Source: Brachycybe producta
Taxonomy: Eukaryota > Arthropoda > Diplopoda > Playtdesmida > Andrognathidae
DNA: 64,000 bases
Reading direction: 5' to 3'
NCBI GenBank assembly: GCA_036925085.1
Contig: JAUPFP010000221.1
Span: 1 to 64,000, forward strand
Shown here: positions 36,502-52,100 of the stretch, piece after piece
How the letters are laid out: every line of letters begins with the position of its first letter
How positions within the stretch are numbered: position 1 is the first letter of the stretch
Notes under the pieces: model-generated
What the model was told of the DNA's origin: nothing
What the model saw: the letters and a program-made list of their open reading frames with translations, nothing else
Databases searched by the model: none
Program-made: the position numbers and the translations under genes

Positions 36502-39050
36502 CAATTAAACTTCAACTTCAGTTTTAATTTCAATTTCAACTTCAATTTCAACTTCAATTTTAACTTCAATTTTAACTTCAATTTCAACTTCAATTTCAAC
36601 TTCAATTTCAACTTCATTTTTAACTTTAATTTCAACTTCAATTTCAACTTCAATTTCAACTTCAATTTCAACTTCAATTTCAACTTCAATTTCAACTTCA
36701 ACTTCAACTTCAATTTCAACTTCAATTTCAACTTCAATTTCAACTTCAATTTTAACTTCAATTTCAACTTCAATTTCAACTTCAATTTCAACTTCAATTT
36801 CAACTTCAATTTTAACTTCAATTTCAACTTCAATTTTAACTTGAATTTCAATTTCAATTTCAACTTCAATTTAAACTTCAACTTCAATTTCAAACTTAAC
36901 TTCAACTTCAACTTAACTTCAATTAAACTTCAACTTCAGTTTTAATTTCAATTTCAACTTCAATTTCAACTTCAAATTCAACTTCAATTTCAACTTCAAT
37001 TTCAACTTCAATTTCAACTTCAATTTCAACTTCAATTTCAACTTCAATTTCAACTTCTATTTTAACTTCAAATTCAACTTAAACTTCAATTTCAAACTTA
37101 ACTTCAACTTCAACTTAACTTCAACTTTAACTTCAACTTCATGTTCAAGTTCAACTTCAATTTCAACTTCAATTTCAACTTCAATTTTAACTTCAATTTT
37201 AACTTCAATTTCAACTTCAATTTCAACTTCAATTTCAACTTCAATTTCAACTTCAATTTTAACTTCAATTTCAACTTCAATTTTAACTTCAATTTCAACT
37301 TCAATTTCAACTTCAATTTTAACTTCAATTTCAACTTCAATTTCAACTTCAATTTCAACTTCAATTTCAACTTCAATTTCAACTTCAATTTCAACTTCAA
37401 TTTCAACTTCAATTTCAACTTCAATTTCAACTTCAATTTCAACTTCAATTTCAACTTTAATTTCAACTTCAATATCAACTTCAATTTCAACTTCAATTTT
37501 AACTTCAATTTCAACTTCAATTTCAACTTCAATTTCAACTTCAATTTCAACTTCAATTTCATCTTCAATTTCAACTTCACTTTCAACTTCAATTTCAACT
37601 TCAATTTCAACTTCAATTTCAATTTCAATTTCAACTTTAGTTTCAACTTCAATTTCAACTTCAATTTCAACTTCAATTTCAACTTCAATTTCAACTTCAA
37701 TTTCAACTTCAATTGCAACTTCAATTTCAACTTCAATTTCAACTTCAATTTCAACTTCGATTTCAACTTCAATTTCAACTTCAATTTCAACTTCAATTTC
37801 AACTTCAATTTCAACTTCAATTTCAACTTCAATTTCAACTTCAATTTCAACTTCAATTTCAACTTCAATTTCAATGTCAATTTCAACTTCAATTTCAACT
37901 TCAATTTTAACTTCAATTTCAACTTCAATTTCAACTTCAATTTTAACTTCAATTTCAACTTCAATTTTAACTTGAATTTCAATTTCAATTTCAACTTCAA
38001 TTTAAACTTCAACTTCAATTTCAAACTTAACTTCAACTTCAACTTAACTTCAATTAAACTTCAACTTCAGTTTTAATTTCAATTTCAACTTCAATTTTAA
38101 CTTCAATTTCAACTTCAATTTCAACTTCAATTTCAACTTCATTTTTAACTTCAATTTCAACTTCAATTTCAACTTCAATTTCAACTTAAATTGCAACTTC
38201 AATTTCAACTTCAATTTCAACTTCAATTTCAACTTCGATTTCAACTTCAATTTCAACTTCAATTTCAACTTCAATTTCAACTTCAATTTCAACTTCAATT
38301 TCAACTTCAATTTCCACTTCAATTTCAACTTCAATTTCAACTTCAGTTTCAACTTCAATTTCAACTTCAATTTCAACTTCAATTTCAACTTCAATTTCAA
38401 CTTCATTTTTAACTTCAATTTCAACTTCAATTTCAACTTCAATTTCAACTTAAATTGCAACTTCAATTTCAACTTCAATTTCAACTTCAATTTCAACTTC
38501 GATTTCAACTTCAATTTCAACTTCAATTTCAACTTCAATTTCAACTTCAATTTCAACTTCAATTTCCACTTCAACTTCAATTTCAACTTCAATTTCAACT
38601 TCAATTTCAACTTCAATTTCAACTTCAATTTCAACTTCAATTTCAACTTCAATTTCAACTTCAATTTCAACTTAAATTTCAACTTCAATTTCAACTTCAA
38701 TTTCAACTTCAAATTCAACTTCAATTTTAACTTCAATTTCAACTTCAATTTCAACTTCAATTTCAACTTCATTTTTAATTTCAATTTCAACTTCAATTTC
38801 AACTTCAATTTCAACTTCAATTTCAACTTCAATTTCAACTTCAATTTTAACTTCAATTTCAACTTCAATTTCCACTTCAATTTCAACTTCAATTTCAACT
38901 TCAGTTTCAACTTCAATTTCAACTTCAATTTCAACTTCAATTTCAACTTCAATTTCAACTTCAATTTCAATTTCAATTTCAACTTCAATTTCAACTTCAA
39001 TTTTAACTTCAAATTCAACTTAAACTTCAATTTCAAACTTATCTTCAACT
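36502..39050 (+). repeat. 12-bp satellite array, A/C' block
   Basis: A landmarks at 36502, 36920 and 38051 and C' at 37140. The 36502-36920 interval (418 bp) equals 22012-22430, 24716-25134 and 31682-32100. The 38200-38560 stretch carries a local duplication with two TTGCAAC then CTTCGATTTC runs (38191 and 38455). Confidence 0.9.
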
Positions 39051-42000
39051 TCAACTTAATTTCAACTTCAACTTCAACTTGACTTTCAAGTTCAACTTCA
39101 AATTTATCTTCAACTTAACTTCAACTTCAACTTCAACTTCACTTTCAAGTTCAATTTCAAATTCAACTTCAACATCAACTTCAAATTCAACTTCAATTTT
39201 AACTTTAATTTCAACTTCAATATCAACTTCAATTTCAACTTCAATTTTAACTTCAATTTCAATTTCAATTTCAACTTCAATTTAAACTTCAACTTCAATT
39301 TCAAACTTAACTTCAACTTCAACTTAACTTCAATTAAACTTCAACTTCAGTTTTAATTTCAATTTCAACTTCAATTTCAACTTCAAATTCAACTTCAATT
39401 TCAACTTCAATTTCAACTTCAATTTTAACTTCAATTTCAACTTCAATTTTAACTTGAATTTCAATTTCAATTTCAACTTCAATTTAAACTTCAACTTCAA
39501 TTTCAAACTTAACTTCAACTTCAACTTAACTTCAATTAAACTTCAACTTCAGTTTTAATTTCAATTTCAACTTCAATTTCAACTTCAAATTCAACTTCAA
39601 TTTCAACTTCAATTTCAACTTCAATTTCAACTTCAATTTCAACTTCAATTTCAACTTCAATTTCAACTTCAATTTCAACTTCAATTTTAACTTCAAATTC
39701 AACTTAAACTTCAATTTCAAACTTAACTTCAACTTCAACTTAACTTCAACTTAACTTCAACTTAACTTCAACTTTAACTTCAACTTCATGTTCAAGTTCA
39801 ACTTCAATTTCAACTTCAATTTCAACTTCAATTTTAACTTCAATTTTAACTTCAATTTCAACTTCAATTTCAACTTCAATTTCAACTTCAATTTCAACTT
39901 CAATTTCAACTTCAATTTCAACTTCAATTTTAACTTCAATTTCAACTTCAATTTTAACTTCAATTTCAACTTCAATTTCAACTTCAATTTTAACTTCAAT
40001 TTCAACTTCAATTTCAACTTCAATTTCAACTTCAATTTCAACTTCAATTTCAACTTCAATTTCAACTTCAATTTCAACTTCAATTTCAACTTCAATTTCA
40101 ACTTCAATTTCAACTTCAATTTCAACTTTAATTTCAACTTCAATTTCAACTTCAATATCAACTTCAATTTCAACTTCAATTTTAACTTCAATTTCAACTT
40201 CAATTTCAACTTCAATTTCAACTTCAATTTCAACTTCAATTTCATCTTCAATTTCAACTTCACTTTCAACTTCAATTTCAACTTCAATTTCAACTTCAAT
40301 TTCAATTTCAATTTCAACTTTAGTTTCAACTTCAATTTCAACTTCAATTTCAACTTCAATTTCAACTTCAATTTCAACTTCAATTTCAACTTCAATTGCA
40401 ACTTCAATTTCAACTTCAATTTCAACTTCAATTTCAACTTCGATTTCAACTTCAATTTCAACTTCAATTTCAACTTCAATTTCAACTTCAATTTCAACTT
40501 CAATTTCAACTTCAATTTCAACTTCAATTTCAACTTCAATTTCAACTTCAATTTCAACTTCAATTTCAATGTCAATTTCAACTTCAATTTCAACTTCAAT
40601 TTTAACTTCAATTTCAACTTCAATTTCAACTTCAATTTTAACTTCAATTTCAACTTCAATTTTAACTTGAATTTCAATTTCAATTTCAACTTCAATTTAA
40701 ACTTCAACTTCAATTTCAAACTTAACTTCAACTTCAACTTAACTTCAACTTAACTTCAACTTAACTTCAACTTTAACTTCAACTTCACGTTCAAGTTCAA
40801 CTTCAATTTTAACTTCAATTTCAACTTCAATTTCAACTTCAATTTCAACTTCAATTTCAACTTCAATTTCAACTTCAATTTCAACTTCAATTTCAACTTC
40901 AATTTCAACTTCAATTTCAACTTCAATTTCAACTTCAATTTCAACTTCAATTTCAACTTCAATTTCAACTTCAATTTCAACTTCAATTTCAACTTCAATT
41001 TCAACTTCAAATTCAACTTCAATTTTAACTTCAATTTCAACTTCAATTTCAACTTCAATTTCAACTTCATTTTTAATTTCAATTTCAACTTCAATTTCAA
41101 CTTCAATTTCAACTTCAATTTCAACTTCAATTTCAACTTCAATTTTAACTTCAATTTCAACTTCAATTTCCACTTCAATTTCAACTTCAATTTCAACTTC
41201 AGTTTCAACTTCAATTTCAACTTCAATTTCAACTTCAATTTCAACTTCAATTTCAACTTCAATTTCAATTTCAATTTCAACTTCAATTTCAACTTCAATT
41301 TTAACTTCAAATTCAACTTAAACTTCAATTTCAAACTTATCTTCAACTTCAACTTAATTTCAACTTCAACTTCAACTTGACTTTCAAGTTCAACTTCAAA
41401 TTTATCTTCAACTTAACTTCAACTTCAACTTCAACTTCACTTTCAAGTTCAATTTCAAATTCAACTTCAACATCAACTTCAAATTCAACTTCAATTTTAA
41501 CTTTAATTTCAACTTCAATATCAACTTCAATTTCAACTTCAATTTTAACTTCAATTTCAATTTCAATTTCAACTTCAATTTAAACTTCAACTTCAATTTC
41601 AAACTTAACTTCAACTTCAACTTAACTTCAATTAAACTTCAACTTCAGTTTTAATTTCAATTTCAACTTCAATTTCAACTTCAAATTCAACTTCAATTTC
41701 AACTTCAATTTCAACTTCAATTTTAACTTCAATTTCAACTTCAATTTTAACTTGAATTTCAATTTCAATTTCAACTTCAATTTAAACTTCAACTTCAATT
41801 TCAAACTTAACTTCAACTTCAACTTAACTTCAATTAAACTTCAACTTCAGTTTTAATTTCAATTTCAACTTCAATTTCAACTTCAAATTCAACTTCAATT
41901 TCAACTTCAATTTCAACTTCAATTTCAACTTCAATTTCAACTTCAATTTCAACTTCAATTTCAACTTCAATTTCAACTTCAATTTTAACTTCAAATTCAA

Positions 42001-45000
42001 CTTAAACTTCAATTTCAAACTTAACTTCAACTTCAACTTAACTTCAACTTAACTTCAACTTTAACTTCAACTTCATGTTCAAGTTCAACTTCAATTTCAA
42101 CTTCAATTTCAACTTCAATTTTAACTTCAATTTTAACTTCAATTTCAACTTCAATTTCAACTTCAATTTCAACTTCAATTTCAACTTCAATTTCAACTTC
42201 AATTTCAACTTCAATTTTAACTTCAATTTCAACTTCAATTTTAACTTCAATTTCAACTTCAATTTCAACTTCAATTTTAACTTCAATTTCAACTTCAATT
42301 TCAACTTCAATTTCAACTTCAATTTCAACTTCAATTTCAACTTCAATTTCAACTTCAATTTCAACTTCAATTTCAACTTCAATTTCAACTTCAATTTCAA
42401 CTTCAATTTCAACTTTAATTTCAACTTCAATATCAACTTCAATTTCAACTTCAATTTTAACTTCAATTTCAACTTCAATTTCAACTTCAATTTCAACTTC
42501 AATTTCAACTTCAATTTCATCTTCAATTTCAACTTCACTTTCAACTTCAATTTCAACTTCAATTTCAACTTCAATTTCAATTTCAATTTCAACTTTAGTT
42601 TCAACTTCAATTTCAACTTCAATTTCAACTTCAATTTCAACTTCAATTTCAACTTCAATTTCAACTTCAGTTGCAACTTCAATTTCAACTTCAATTTCAA
42701 CTTCAATTTCAACTTCGATTTCAACTTCAATTTCAACTTCAATTTCAACTTCAATTTCAACTTCAATTTCAACTTCAATTTCAACTTCAATTTCAACTTC
42801 AATTTCAACTTCAATTTCAACTTCAATTTCAATGTCAATTTCAACTTCAATTTCAACTTCAATTTTAACTTCAATTTCAACTTCAATTTCAACTTCAATT
42901 TTAACTTCAATTTCAACTTCAATTTTAACTTGAATTTCAATTTCAATTTCAACTTCAATTTAAACTTCAACTTCAATTTCAAACTTAACTTCAACTTCAA
43001 CTTAACTTCAATTAAACTTCAACTTCAGTTTTAATTTCAATTTCAACTTCAATTTTAACTTCAATTTCAACTTCAATTTCAACTTCAATTTCAACTTCAT
43101 TTTTAACTTCAATTTCAACTTCAATTTCAACTTCAATTTCAACTTAAATTGCAACTTCAATTTCAACTTCAATTTCAACTTCAATTTCAACTTCGATTTC
43201 AACTTCAATTTCAACTTCAATTTCAACTTCAATTTCAACTTCAATTTCAACTTCAATTTCAACTTCAATTTCCACTTCAATTTCAACTTCAATTTCAACT
43301 TCAGTTTCAACTTCAATTTCAACTTCAATTTCAACTTCAATTTCAACTTCAATTTCAACTTCAATTTCAACTTCAATTTCAATTTCAAACTTAACTTCAA
43401 CTTCAACTTAACTTCAACTTAACTTCAACTTTAACTTCAACTTCACGTTCAAGTTCAACTTCAATTTTAACTTCAATTTCAACTTCAATTTCAACTTCAA
43501 TTTCAACTTCAATTTCAACTTCAATTTCAACTTCAATTTCAACTTCAATTTCAACTTCAATTTCAACTTCAATTTCAACTTCAATTTCAACTTCAATTTC
43601 AACTTCAATTTCAACTTCAATTTCAACTTCAATTTCAACTTCAATTTCAACTTCAATTTCAACTTCAATTTCAACTTCAAATTCAACTTCAATTTTAACT
43701 TCAATTTCAACTTCAATTTCAACTTCAATTTCAACTTCATTTTTAATTTCAATTTCAACTTCAATTTCAACTTCAATTTCAACTTCAATTTCAACTTCAA
43801 TTTCAACTTCAATTTTAACTTCAATTTCAACTTCAATTTCCACTTCAATTTCAACTTCAATTTCAACTTCAGTTTCAACTTCAATTTCAACTTCAATTTC
43901 AACTTCAATTTCAACTTCAATTTCAACTTCAATTTCAATTTCAATTTCAACTTCAATTTCAACTTCAATTTTAACTTCAAATTCAACTTAAACTTCAATT
44001 TCAAACTTATCTTCAACTTCAACTTAATTTCAACTTCAACTTCAACTTGACTTTCAAGTTCAACTTCAAATTTATCTTCAACTTAACTTCAACTTCAACT
44101 TCAACTTCACTTTCAAGTTCAATTTCAAATTCAACTTCAACATCAACTTCAAATTCAACTTCAATTTTAACTTTAATTTCAACTTCAATATCAACTTCAA
44201 TTTCAACTTCAATTTTAACTTCAATTTCAACTTCAATTTCAACTTCAATTTCAACTTCAATTTCAACTTCAATTTCATCTTCAATTTCAACTTCACTTTC
44301 AACTTCAATTTCAACTTCAATTTCAATTTCAATTTCAACTTCAGTTTCAACTTCAATTTCAACTTCAATTTCAACTTCAATTTCAACTTCAATTTCAACT
44401 TCAATTGCAACTTCAATTTCAACTTCAATTTCAACTTCAATTTCAACTTCAATTTCAAATTCAATTTCAACTTCAATTTCAACTTCAATTTCAACTTCAA
44501 TTTCAACTTCAATTTCAACTTCAATTTCAACTTCAATTTCAACTTCAATTTCAACTTCAATTTCAACTTCAATTTCAACTTCATTTTTAATTTCAATTTC
44601 AACTTCAATTTCAACTTCAATTTCAACTTCAATTTCAACTTCAATTTCAACTTCAATTTTAACTTCAATTTCAACTTCAATTTCCACTTCAATTTCAACT
44701 TCAATTTCAACTTCAGTTTCAACTTCAATTTCAACTTCAATTTCAACTTCAATTTCAACTTCAATTTCAATTTCAATTTCAATTTCAATTTCAACTTCAA
44801 TTTCAACTTCAATTTTAACTTCAAATTCAACTTAAACTTCAATTTCAAACTTATCTTCAACTTCAACTTAATTTCAACTTCAACTTCAACTTGACTTTCA
44901 AGTTCAACTTCAAATTTATCTTCAACTTAACTTCAACTTCAACTTCAACTTCACTTTCAAGTTCAATTTCAAATTCAACTTCAACATCAACTTCAAATTC

Positions 45001-48000
45001 AACTTCAATTTTAACTTTAATTTCAACTTCAATATCAACTTCAATTTCAACTTCAATTTTAACTTCAATTTCAACTTCAATTTCAACTTCAATTTCAACT
45101 TCAATTTCAACTTCAATTTCATCTTCAATTTCAACTTCACTTTCAACTTCAATTTCAACTTCAATTTCAATTTCAATTTCAACTTCAGTTTCAACTTCAA
45201 TTTCAACTTCAATTTCAACTTCAATTTCAACTTCAATTTCAACTTCAATTGCAACTTCAATTTCAACTTCAATTTCAACTTCAATTTCAACTTCAATTTC
45301 AAATTCAATTTCAACTTCAATTTCAACTTCAATTTCAACTTCAATTTCAACTTCAATTTCAACTTCAATTTCAACTTCAATTTCAATGTCAATTTCAACT
45401 TCAATTTCAACTTCAATTTTAACTTCAATTTCAACTTCAATTTCAACTTCAATTTTAACTTCAATTTCAACTTCAATTTTAACTTGAATTTCAATTTCAA
45501 TTTCAACTTCAATTTAAACTTCAACTTCAATTTCAAACTTAACTTCAACTTCAACTTAACTTCAATTAAACTTCAACTTCAGTTTTAATTTCAATTTCAA
45601 CTTCAATTTCAACTTCAATTTTAACTTCAATTTTAACTTCAATTTCAACTTCAATTTCAACTTCAATTTCAACTTCATTTTTAACTTTAATTTCAACTTC
45701 AATTTCAACTTCAATTTCAACTTCAATTTCAACTTCAATTTCAACTTCAATTTCAACTTCAATTTCAACTTCAATTTCAACTTCAATTTCAACTTCAATT
45801 TCAACTTCAATTTCAACTTCAATTTTAACTTCAATTTCAACTTCAATTTCAACTTCAATTTCAACTTCAATTTCAACTTCAATTTTAACTTCAATTTCAA
45901 CTTCAATTTTAACTTGAATTTCAATTTCAATTTCAACTTCAATTTAAACTTCAACTTCAATTTCAAACTTAACTTCAACTTCAACTTAACTTCAATTAAA
46001 CTTCAACTTCAGTTTTAATTTCAATTTCAACTTCAATTTCAACTTCAAATTCAACTTCAATTTCAACTTCAATTTCAAACTTAACTTCAACTTCAACTTA
46101 ACTTCAACTTAACTTCAACTTTAACTTCAACTTCATGTTCAAGTTCAACTTCAATTTCAACTTCAATTTCAACTTCAATTTTAACTTCAATTTTAACTTC
46201 AATTTCAACTTCAATTTCAACTTCAATTTCAACTTCAATTTCAACTTCAATTTTAACTTCAATTTCAACTTCAATTTTAACTTCAATTTCAACTTCAATT
46301 TCAACTTCAATTTTAACTTCAATTTCAACTTCAATTTCAACTTCAATTTCAACTTCAATTTCAACTTCAATTTCAACTTCAATTTCAACTTCAATTTCAA
46401 CTTCAATTTCAACTTCAATTTCAACTTCAATTTCAACTTTAATTTCAACTTCAATATCAACTTCAATTTCAACTTCAATTTTAACTTCAATTTCAACTTC
46501 AATTTCAACTTCAATTTCAACTTCAATTTCAACTTCAATTTCATCTTCAATTTCAACTTCACTTTCAACTTCAATTTCAACTTCAATTTCAACTTCAATT
46601 TCAATTTCAATTTCAACTTTAGTTTCAACTTCAATTTCAACTTCAATTTCAACTTCAATTTCAACTTCAATTTCAACTTCAATTTCAACTTCAATTGCAA
46701 CTTCAATTTCAACTTCAATTTCAACTTCAATTTTAACTTCGATTTCAACTTCAATTTCAACTTCAATTTCAACTTCAATTTCAACTTCAATTTCAACTTC
46801 AATTTCAACTTCAATTTCAACTTCAATTTCAATGTCAATTTCAACTTTAATTTCAACTTCAATTTTAACTTCAATTTCAACTTCAATTTCAACTTCAATT
46901 TTAACTTCAATTTCAACTTCAATTTTAACTTGAATTTCAATTTCAATTTCAACTTCAATTTAAACTTCAACTTCAATTTCAAACTTAACTTCAACTTCAA
47001 CTTAACTTCAATTAAACTTCAACTTCAGTTTTAATTTCAATTTCAACTTCAATTTTAACTTCAATTTCAACTTCAATTTCAACTTCAATTTCAACTTCAT
47101 TTTTAACTTCAATTTCAACTTCAATTTCAACTTCAATTTCAACTTAAATTGCAACTTCAATTTCAACTTCAATTTCAACTTCAATTTCAACTTCGATTTC
47201 AACTTCAATTTCAACTTCAATTTCAACTTCAATTTCAACTTCAATTTCAACTTCAATTTCAACTTCAATTTCCACTTCAATTTCAACTTCAATTTCAACT
47301 TCAGTTTCAACTTCAATTTCAACTTCAATTTCAACTTCAATTTCAACTTCAATTTCAACTTCAATTTCAATTTCAAACTTAACTTCAACTTCAACTTAAC
47401 TTCAACTTAACTTCAACTTTAACTTCAACTTCACGTTCAAGTTCAACTTCAATTTTAACTTCAATTTCAACTTCAATTTCAACTTCAATTTCAACTTCAA
47501 TTTCAACTTCAATTTCAACTTCAATTTCAACTTCAATTTCAACTTCAATTTCAACTTCAAATTCAACTTCAATTTTAACTTCAATTTCAACTTCAATTTC
47601 AACTTCAATTTCAACTTCATTTTTAATTTCAATTTCAACTTCAATTTCAACTTCAATTTCAACTTCAATTTCAACTTCAATTTCAACTTCAATTTTAACT
47701 TCAATTTCAACTTCAATTTCCACTTCAATTTCAACTTCAATTTCAACTTCAGTTTCAACTTCAATTTCAACTTCAATTTCAACTTCAATTTCAACTTCAA
47801 TTTCAACTTCAAATTCAACTTCAATTTTAACTTCAATTTCAACTTCAATTTCAACTTCAATTTCAACTTCATTTTTAATTTCAATTTCAACTTCAATTTC
47901 AACTTCAATTTCAACTTCAATTTCAACTTCAATTTTAACTTCAATTTCAACTTCAATTTCCACTTCAATTTCAACTTCAATTTCAACTTCAGTTTCAACT

Positions 48001-49182
48001 TCAATTTCAACTTCAATTTCAACTTCAAGTTTAACTTCAAATTCAACTTAAACTTCAATTTCAAGTTTAACTTCAACTTCAACTTAACTTCAACTTAACT
48101 TCAACTTTAACTTCAACTTCACGTTCAAGTTCAACTTCAAATTCATCTTCAACTTAACTTCTACTTCAACTTCAACTTCACTTTCAAGTTCAAGTTCAAA
48201 TTCATTTTTAACTTCAATTTCAACTTCAATTTCAACTTCAATTTCAACTTCAATTTCTACTTCAATTTTAACTTCAATTTCAACTTCAATTTCAACTTCA
48301 ATTTCAACTTCAATTTTAACTTGAATTTCAACTTCAATTTCAACTTCAATTTCAACTTCAATTTCAACTTCAACTTCAACTTAATTTCAACTTCAATTTC
48401 AACTTCAATTTCAACTTCAATTTCAACTTTAATTTTAACTTCAAATTCAACTTAAACTTCAATTTCAAACTTATCTTCAACTTCAACTTAATTTCAACTT
48501 CAACTTCAACTTGACTTTCAAGTTCAACTTCAAATTCATCTTCAACTTAACTTCAACTTCAACTTCAACTTCACTTTCAAGTTCAATTTCAAATTCAACT
48601 TCAACATCAACTTCAAATTCAACTTCAATTTTAACTTTAATTTCAACTTCAATATCAACTTCAATTTCAACTTCAATTTTAACTTCAATTTCAACTTCAA
48701 TTTCAACTTCAATTTCAACTTCAATTTCAACTTCAATTTCATCTTCAATTTCAACTTCACTTTCAACTTCAATTTCAACTTCAATTTCAATTTCAATTTC
48801 AACTTCAGTTTCAACTTCAATTTCAACTTCAATTTCAACTTCAATTTCAACTTCAATTTCAACTTCAATTGCAACTTCAATTTCAACTTCAATTTCAACT
48901 TCAATTTCAACTTCAATTTCAAATTCAATTTCAACTTCAATTTCAACTTCAATTTCAACTTCAATTTCAACTTCAATTTCAACTTCAATTTCAACTTCAA
49001 TTTCAATGTCAATTTCAACTTCAATTTCAACTTCAATTTTAACTTCAATTTCAACTTCAATTTCAACTTCAATTTTAACTTCAATTTCAACTTCAATTTT
49101 AACTTGAATTTCAATTTCAATTTCAACTTCAATTTAAACTTCAACTTCAATTTCAAACTTAACTTCAACTTCAACTTAACTT
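39051..49182 (+). repeat. 12-bp satellite array, mixed B/A/C'/C block with 2.3-2.7 kb tandem units
   Basis: B landmarks at 39079 and 41377 and A landmarks at 39331/41629 and 39533/41831 all have a 2298-bp offset, which marks a recent tandem duplication. The next B is at 44047 (2670 bp on) and its C landmark offset is 2658 bp (40786 to 43444). B at 44891 and 48511 begin units with an identical 672-bp B-to-A spacing. The register is almost indel-free over these 10 kb. Confidence 0.92.
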
Positions 49183-52100
49183 CAATTAAACTTCAACTTC
49201 AGTTTTAATTTCAATTTCAACTTCAATTTCAACTTCAATTTTAACTTCAATTTCAACTTCAATTTCAACTTCATTTTTAACTTTAATTTCAACTTCAATT
49301 TCAACTTCAATTTCAACTTCAATTTCAACTTCAATTTCAACTTCAATTTCAACTTCAATTTCAACTTCAATTTCAACTTCAATTTCAACTTCAATTTTAA
49401 CTTCAATTTCAACTTCAATTTCAACTTCAATTTCAACTTCAATTTCAACTTCAATTTCAACTTCAATTTCAACTTCAATTTCAACTTCAATTTCAACTTC
49501 AATATCAACTTCAATTTCAACTTCAATTTCAACTTCAATTTCAACTTCAATTTCAACTTCAATTTCAATGTCAATTTCAACTTCAATTTCAACTTCAATT
49601 TTAACTTCAATTTCAACTTCAATTTCAACTTCAATTTTAACTTCAATTTCAACTTCAATTTTAACTTGAATTTCAATTTCAATTTCAACTTCAATTTAAA
49701 CTTCAACTTCAATTTCAAACTTAACTTCAACTTCAACTTAACTTCAATTAAACTTCAACTTCAGTTTTAATTTCAATTTCAACTTCAATTTCAACTTCAA
49801 TTTTAACTTCAATTTCAACTTCAATTTCAACTTCATTTTTAACTTTAATTTCAACTTCAATTTCAACTTCAATTTCAACTTCAATTTCAACTTCAATTCA
49901 ACTTCAATTTCAACTTCAATTTCAACTTCAATTTCAACTTCAATTTCAACTTCAATTTAACTTCAATTTCAACTTCAATTTCAACTTCAATTTCAACTTC
50001 AATTTCAACTTCAATTTCAACTTCAATTTCAACTTCAATTCAACTTCAATTTCAACTTCAATATCAACTTCAATTTCAACTTCAATTTCAACTTCAATTT
50101 CAACTTCAATTTCAACTTCAATTTCAACTTCAATTTCAACTTCAATTTCAACTTCAATTTCAACTTCAATTTCAACTTCAATTTCAACTTCAATTTCAAC
50201 TTCAATTTCAACTTCAATTTCAACTTCAAATTCAACTTCAATTTCAACTTCAATTTCAACTTCAATTTCAACTTCAATTTCAACTTCAATTTTAACTTCA
50301 ATTTCAACTTCAATTTCAACTTCAATTTCAACTTCAATTTCAACTTCAATTTCAACTTCAATTTTAACTTCAATTTCAACTTCAATTTTAACTTGAATTT
50401 CAATTTCAATTTCAACTTCAATTTTAACTTCAACTTCAATTTCAAACTTAACTTCAACTTCAACTTAACTTCAATTAAACTTCAACTTCAGTTTTAATTT
50501 CAATTTCAACTTCAATTTTAACTTCAATTTCAACTTCAATTTCAACTTCAATTTCAACTTCAATTTCAACTTCATTTTTAACTTCAATTTCAACTTCAAT
50601 TTCAACTTCAATTTCAACTTCAATTTCAACTTAAATTTTAACTTCAATTTCAACTTCAATTTCAACTTCAATTTCAACTTCAATTTCAACTTCAATTTCA
50701 ACTTCAATTTCAACTTCAATTTCAACTTCAATTTCAACTTCAATTTCAACTTCAATTTCAACTTCAATTTCAACTTCAATTTCAACTTCAATTTCAACTT
50801 CAACTTCACTTTCAAGTTCAATTTCAAATTCAACTTCAACATCAACTTCAAATTCAACTTCAATTTTAACTTTAATTTCAACTTCAATATCAACTTCAAT
50901 TTCATCTACAATTTCAACTTCACTTTCAACTTCAATTTCAACTTCAATTTCAATTTCAACTTCAGTTTCAACTTCAATTTCAACTTCAATTTCAACTTCA
51001 ATTTCAACTTCAATTTCAACTTCAATTGCAACTTCAATTTCAACTTCAATTTCAACTTCAATTTCAACTTCGATTTCAACTTCAATTTCAACTTCAATTT
51101 CAACTTCAATTTCAACTTCAATTTCAACTTCAATTTCAACTTCAATATCAACTTCAATTTCAACTTCAATTTCAATGTCAATTTCAACTTCAATTTCAAC
51201 TTCAATTTTAACTTCAATTTCAACTTCAATTTCAACTTCAATTTTAACTTCAATTTCAACTTCAATTTTAACTTGAATTTCAATTTCAATTTCAACTTCA
51301 ATTTAAACTTCAACTTCAATTTCAAACTTAACTTCAACTTCAACTTAACTTCAATTAAACTTCAACTTCAGTTTTAATTTCAATTTCAACTTCAATTTTA
51401 ACTTCAATTTCAACTTCAATTTCAACTTCAATTTCAACTTCAATTTCAACTTCAATTTCAATGTCAATTTCAACTTCAATTTCAACTTCAATTTTAACTT
51501 CAATTTCAACTTCAATTTCAACTTCAATTTTAACTTCAATTTCAACTTCAATTTTAACTTGAATTTCAATTTCAATTTCAACTTCAATTTAAACTTCAAC
51601 TTCAATTTCAAACTTAACTTCAACTTCAACTTAACTTCAATTAAACTTCAACTTCAGTTTTAATTTCAATTTCAACTTCAATTTCAACTTCAATTTCAAC
51701 TTCAATTTCAACTTCAATTTCAACTTCAATTTCAACTTCAATTTCAACTTCAATTTCAACTTCAATTTCAACTTCAATTTTAACTTCAATTTCAACTTCA
51801 ATTTCAACTTCAATTTCAACTTCAATTTCAACTTCAATTTCAACTTCAATTTCAACTTCAAATTCAACTTCAATTTCAACTTCAATATCAACTTCAATTT
51901 CAACTTCAATTTCAACTTCAATTTCAACTTCAATTTCAACTTCAATTTCAACTTCAATTTCAACTTCAATTTCAACTTCAATTTCAACTTCAATTTCAAC
52001 TTCAATTTCAACTTCAATTTCAACTTCAATTTCAACTTCAATTTCAACTTCAAATTCAACTTCAATTTCAACTTCAATTTCAACTTCAATTTCAACTTCA

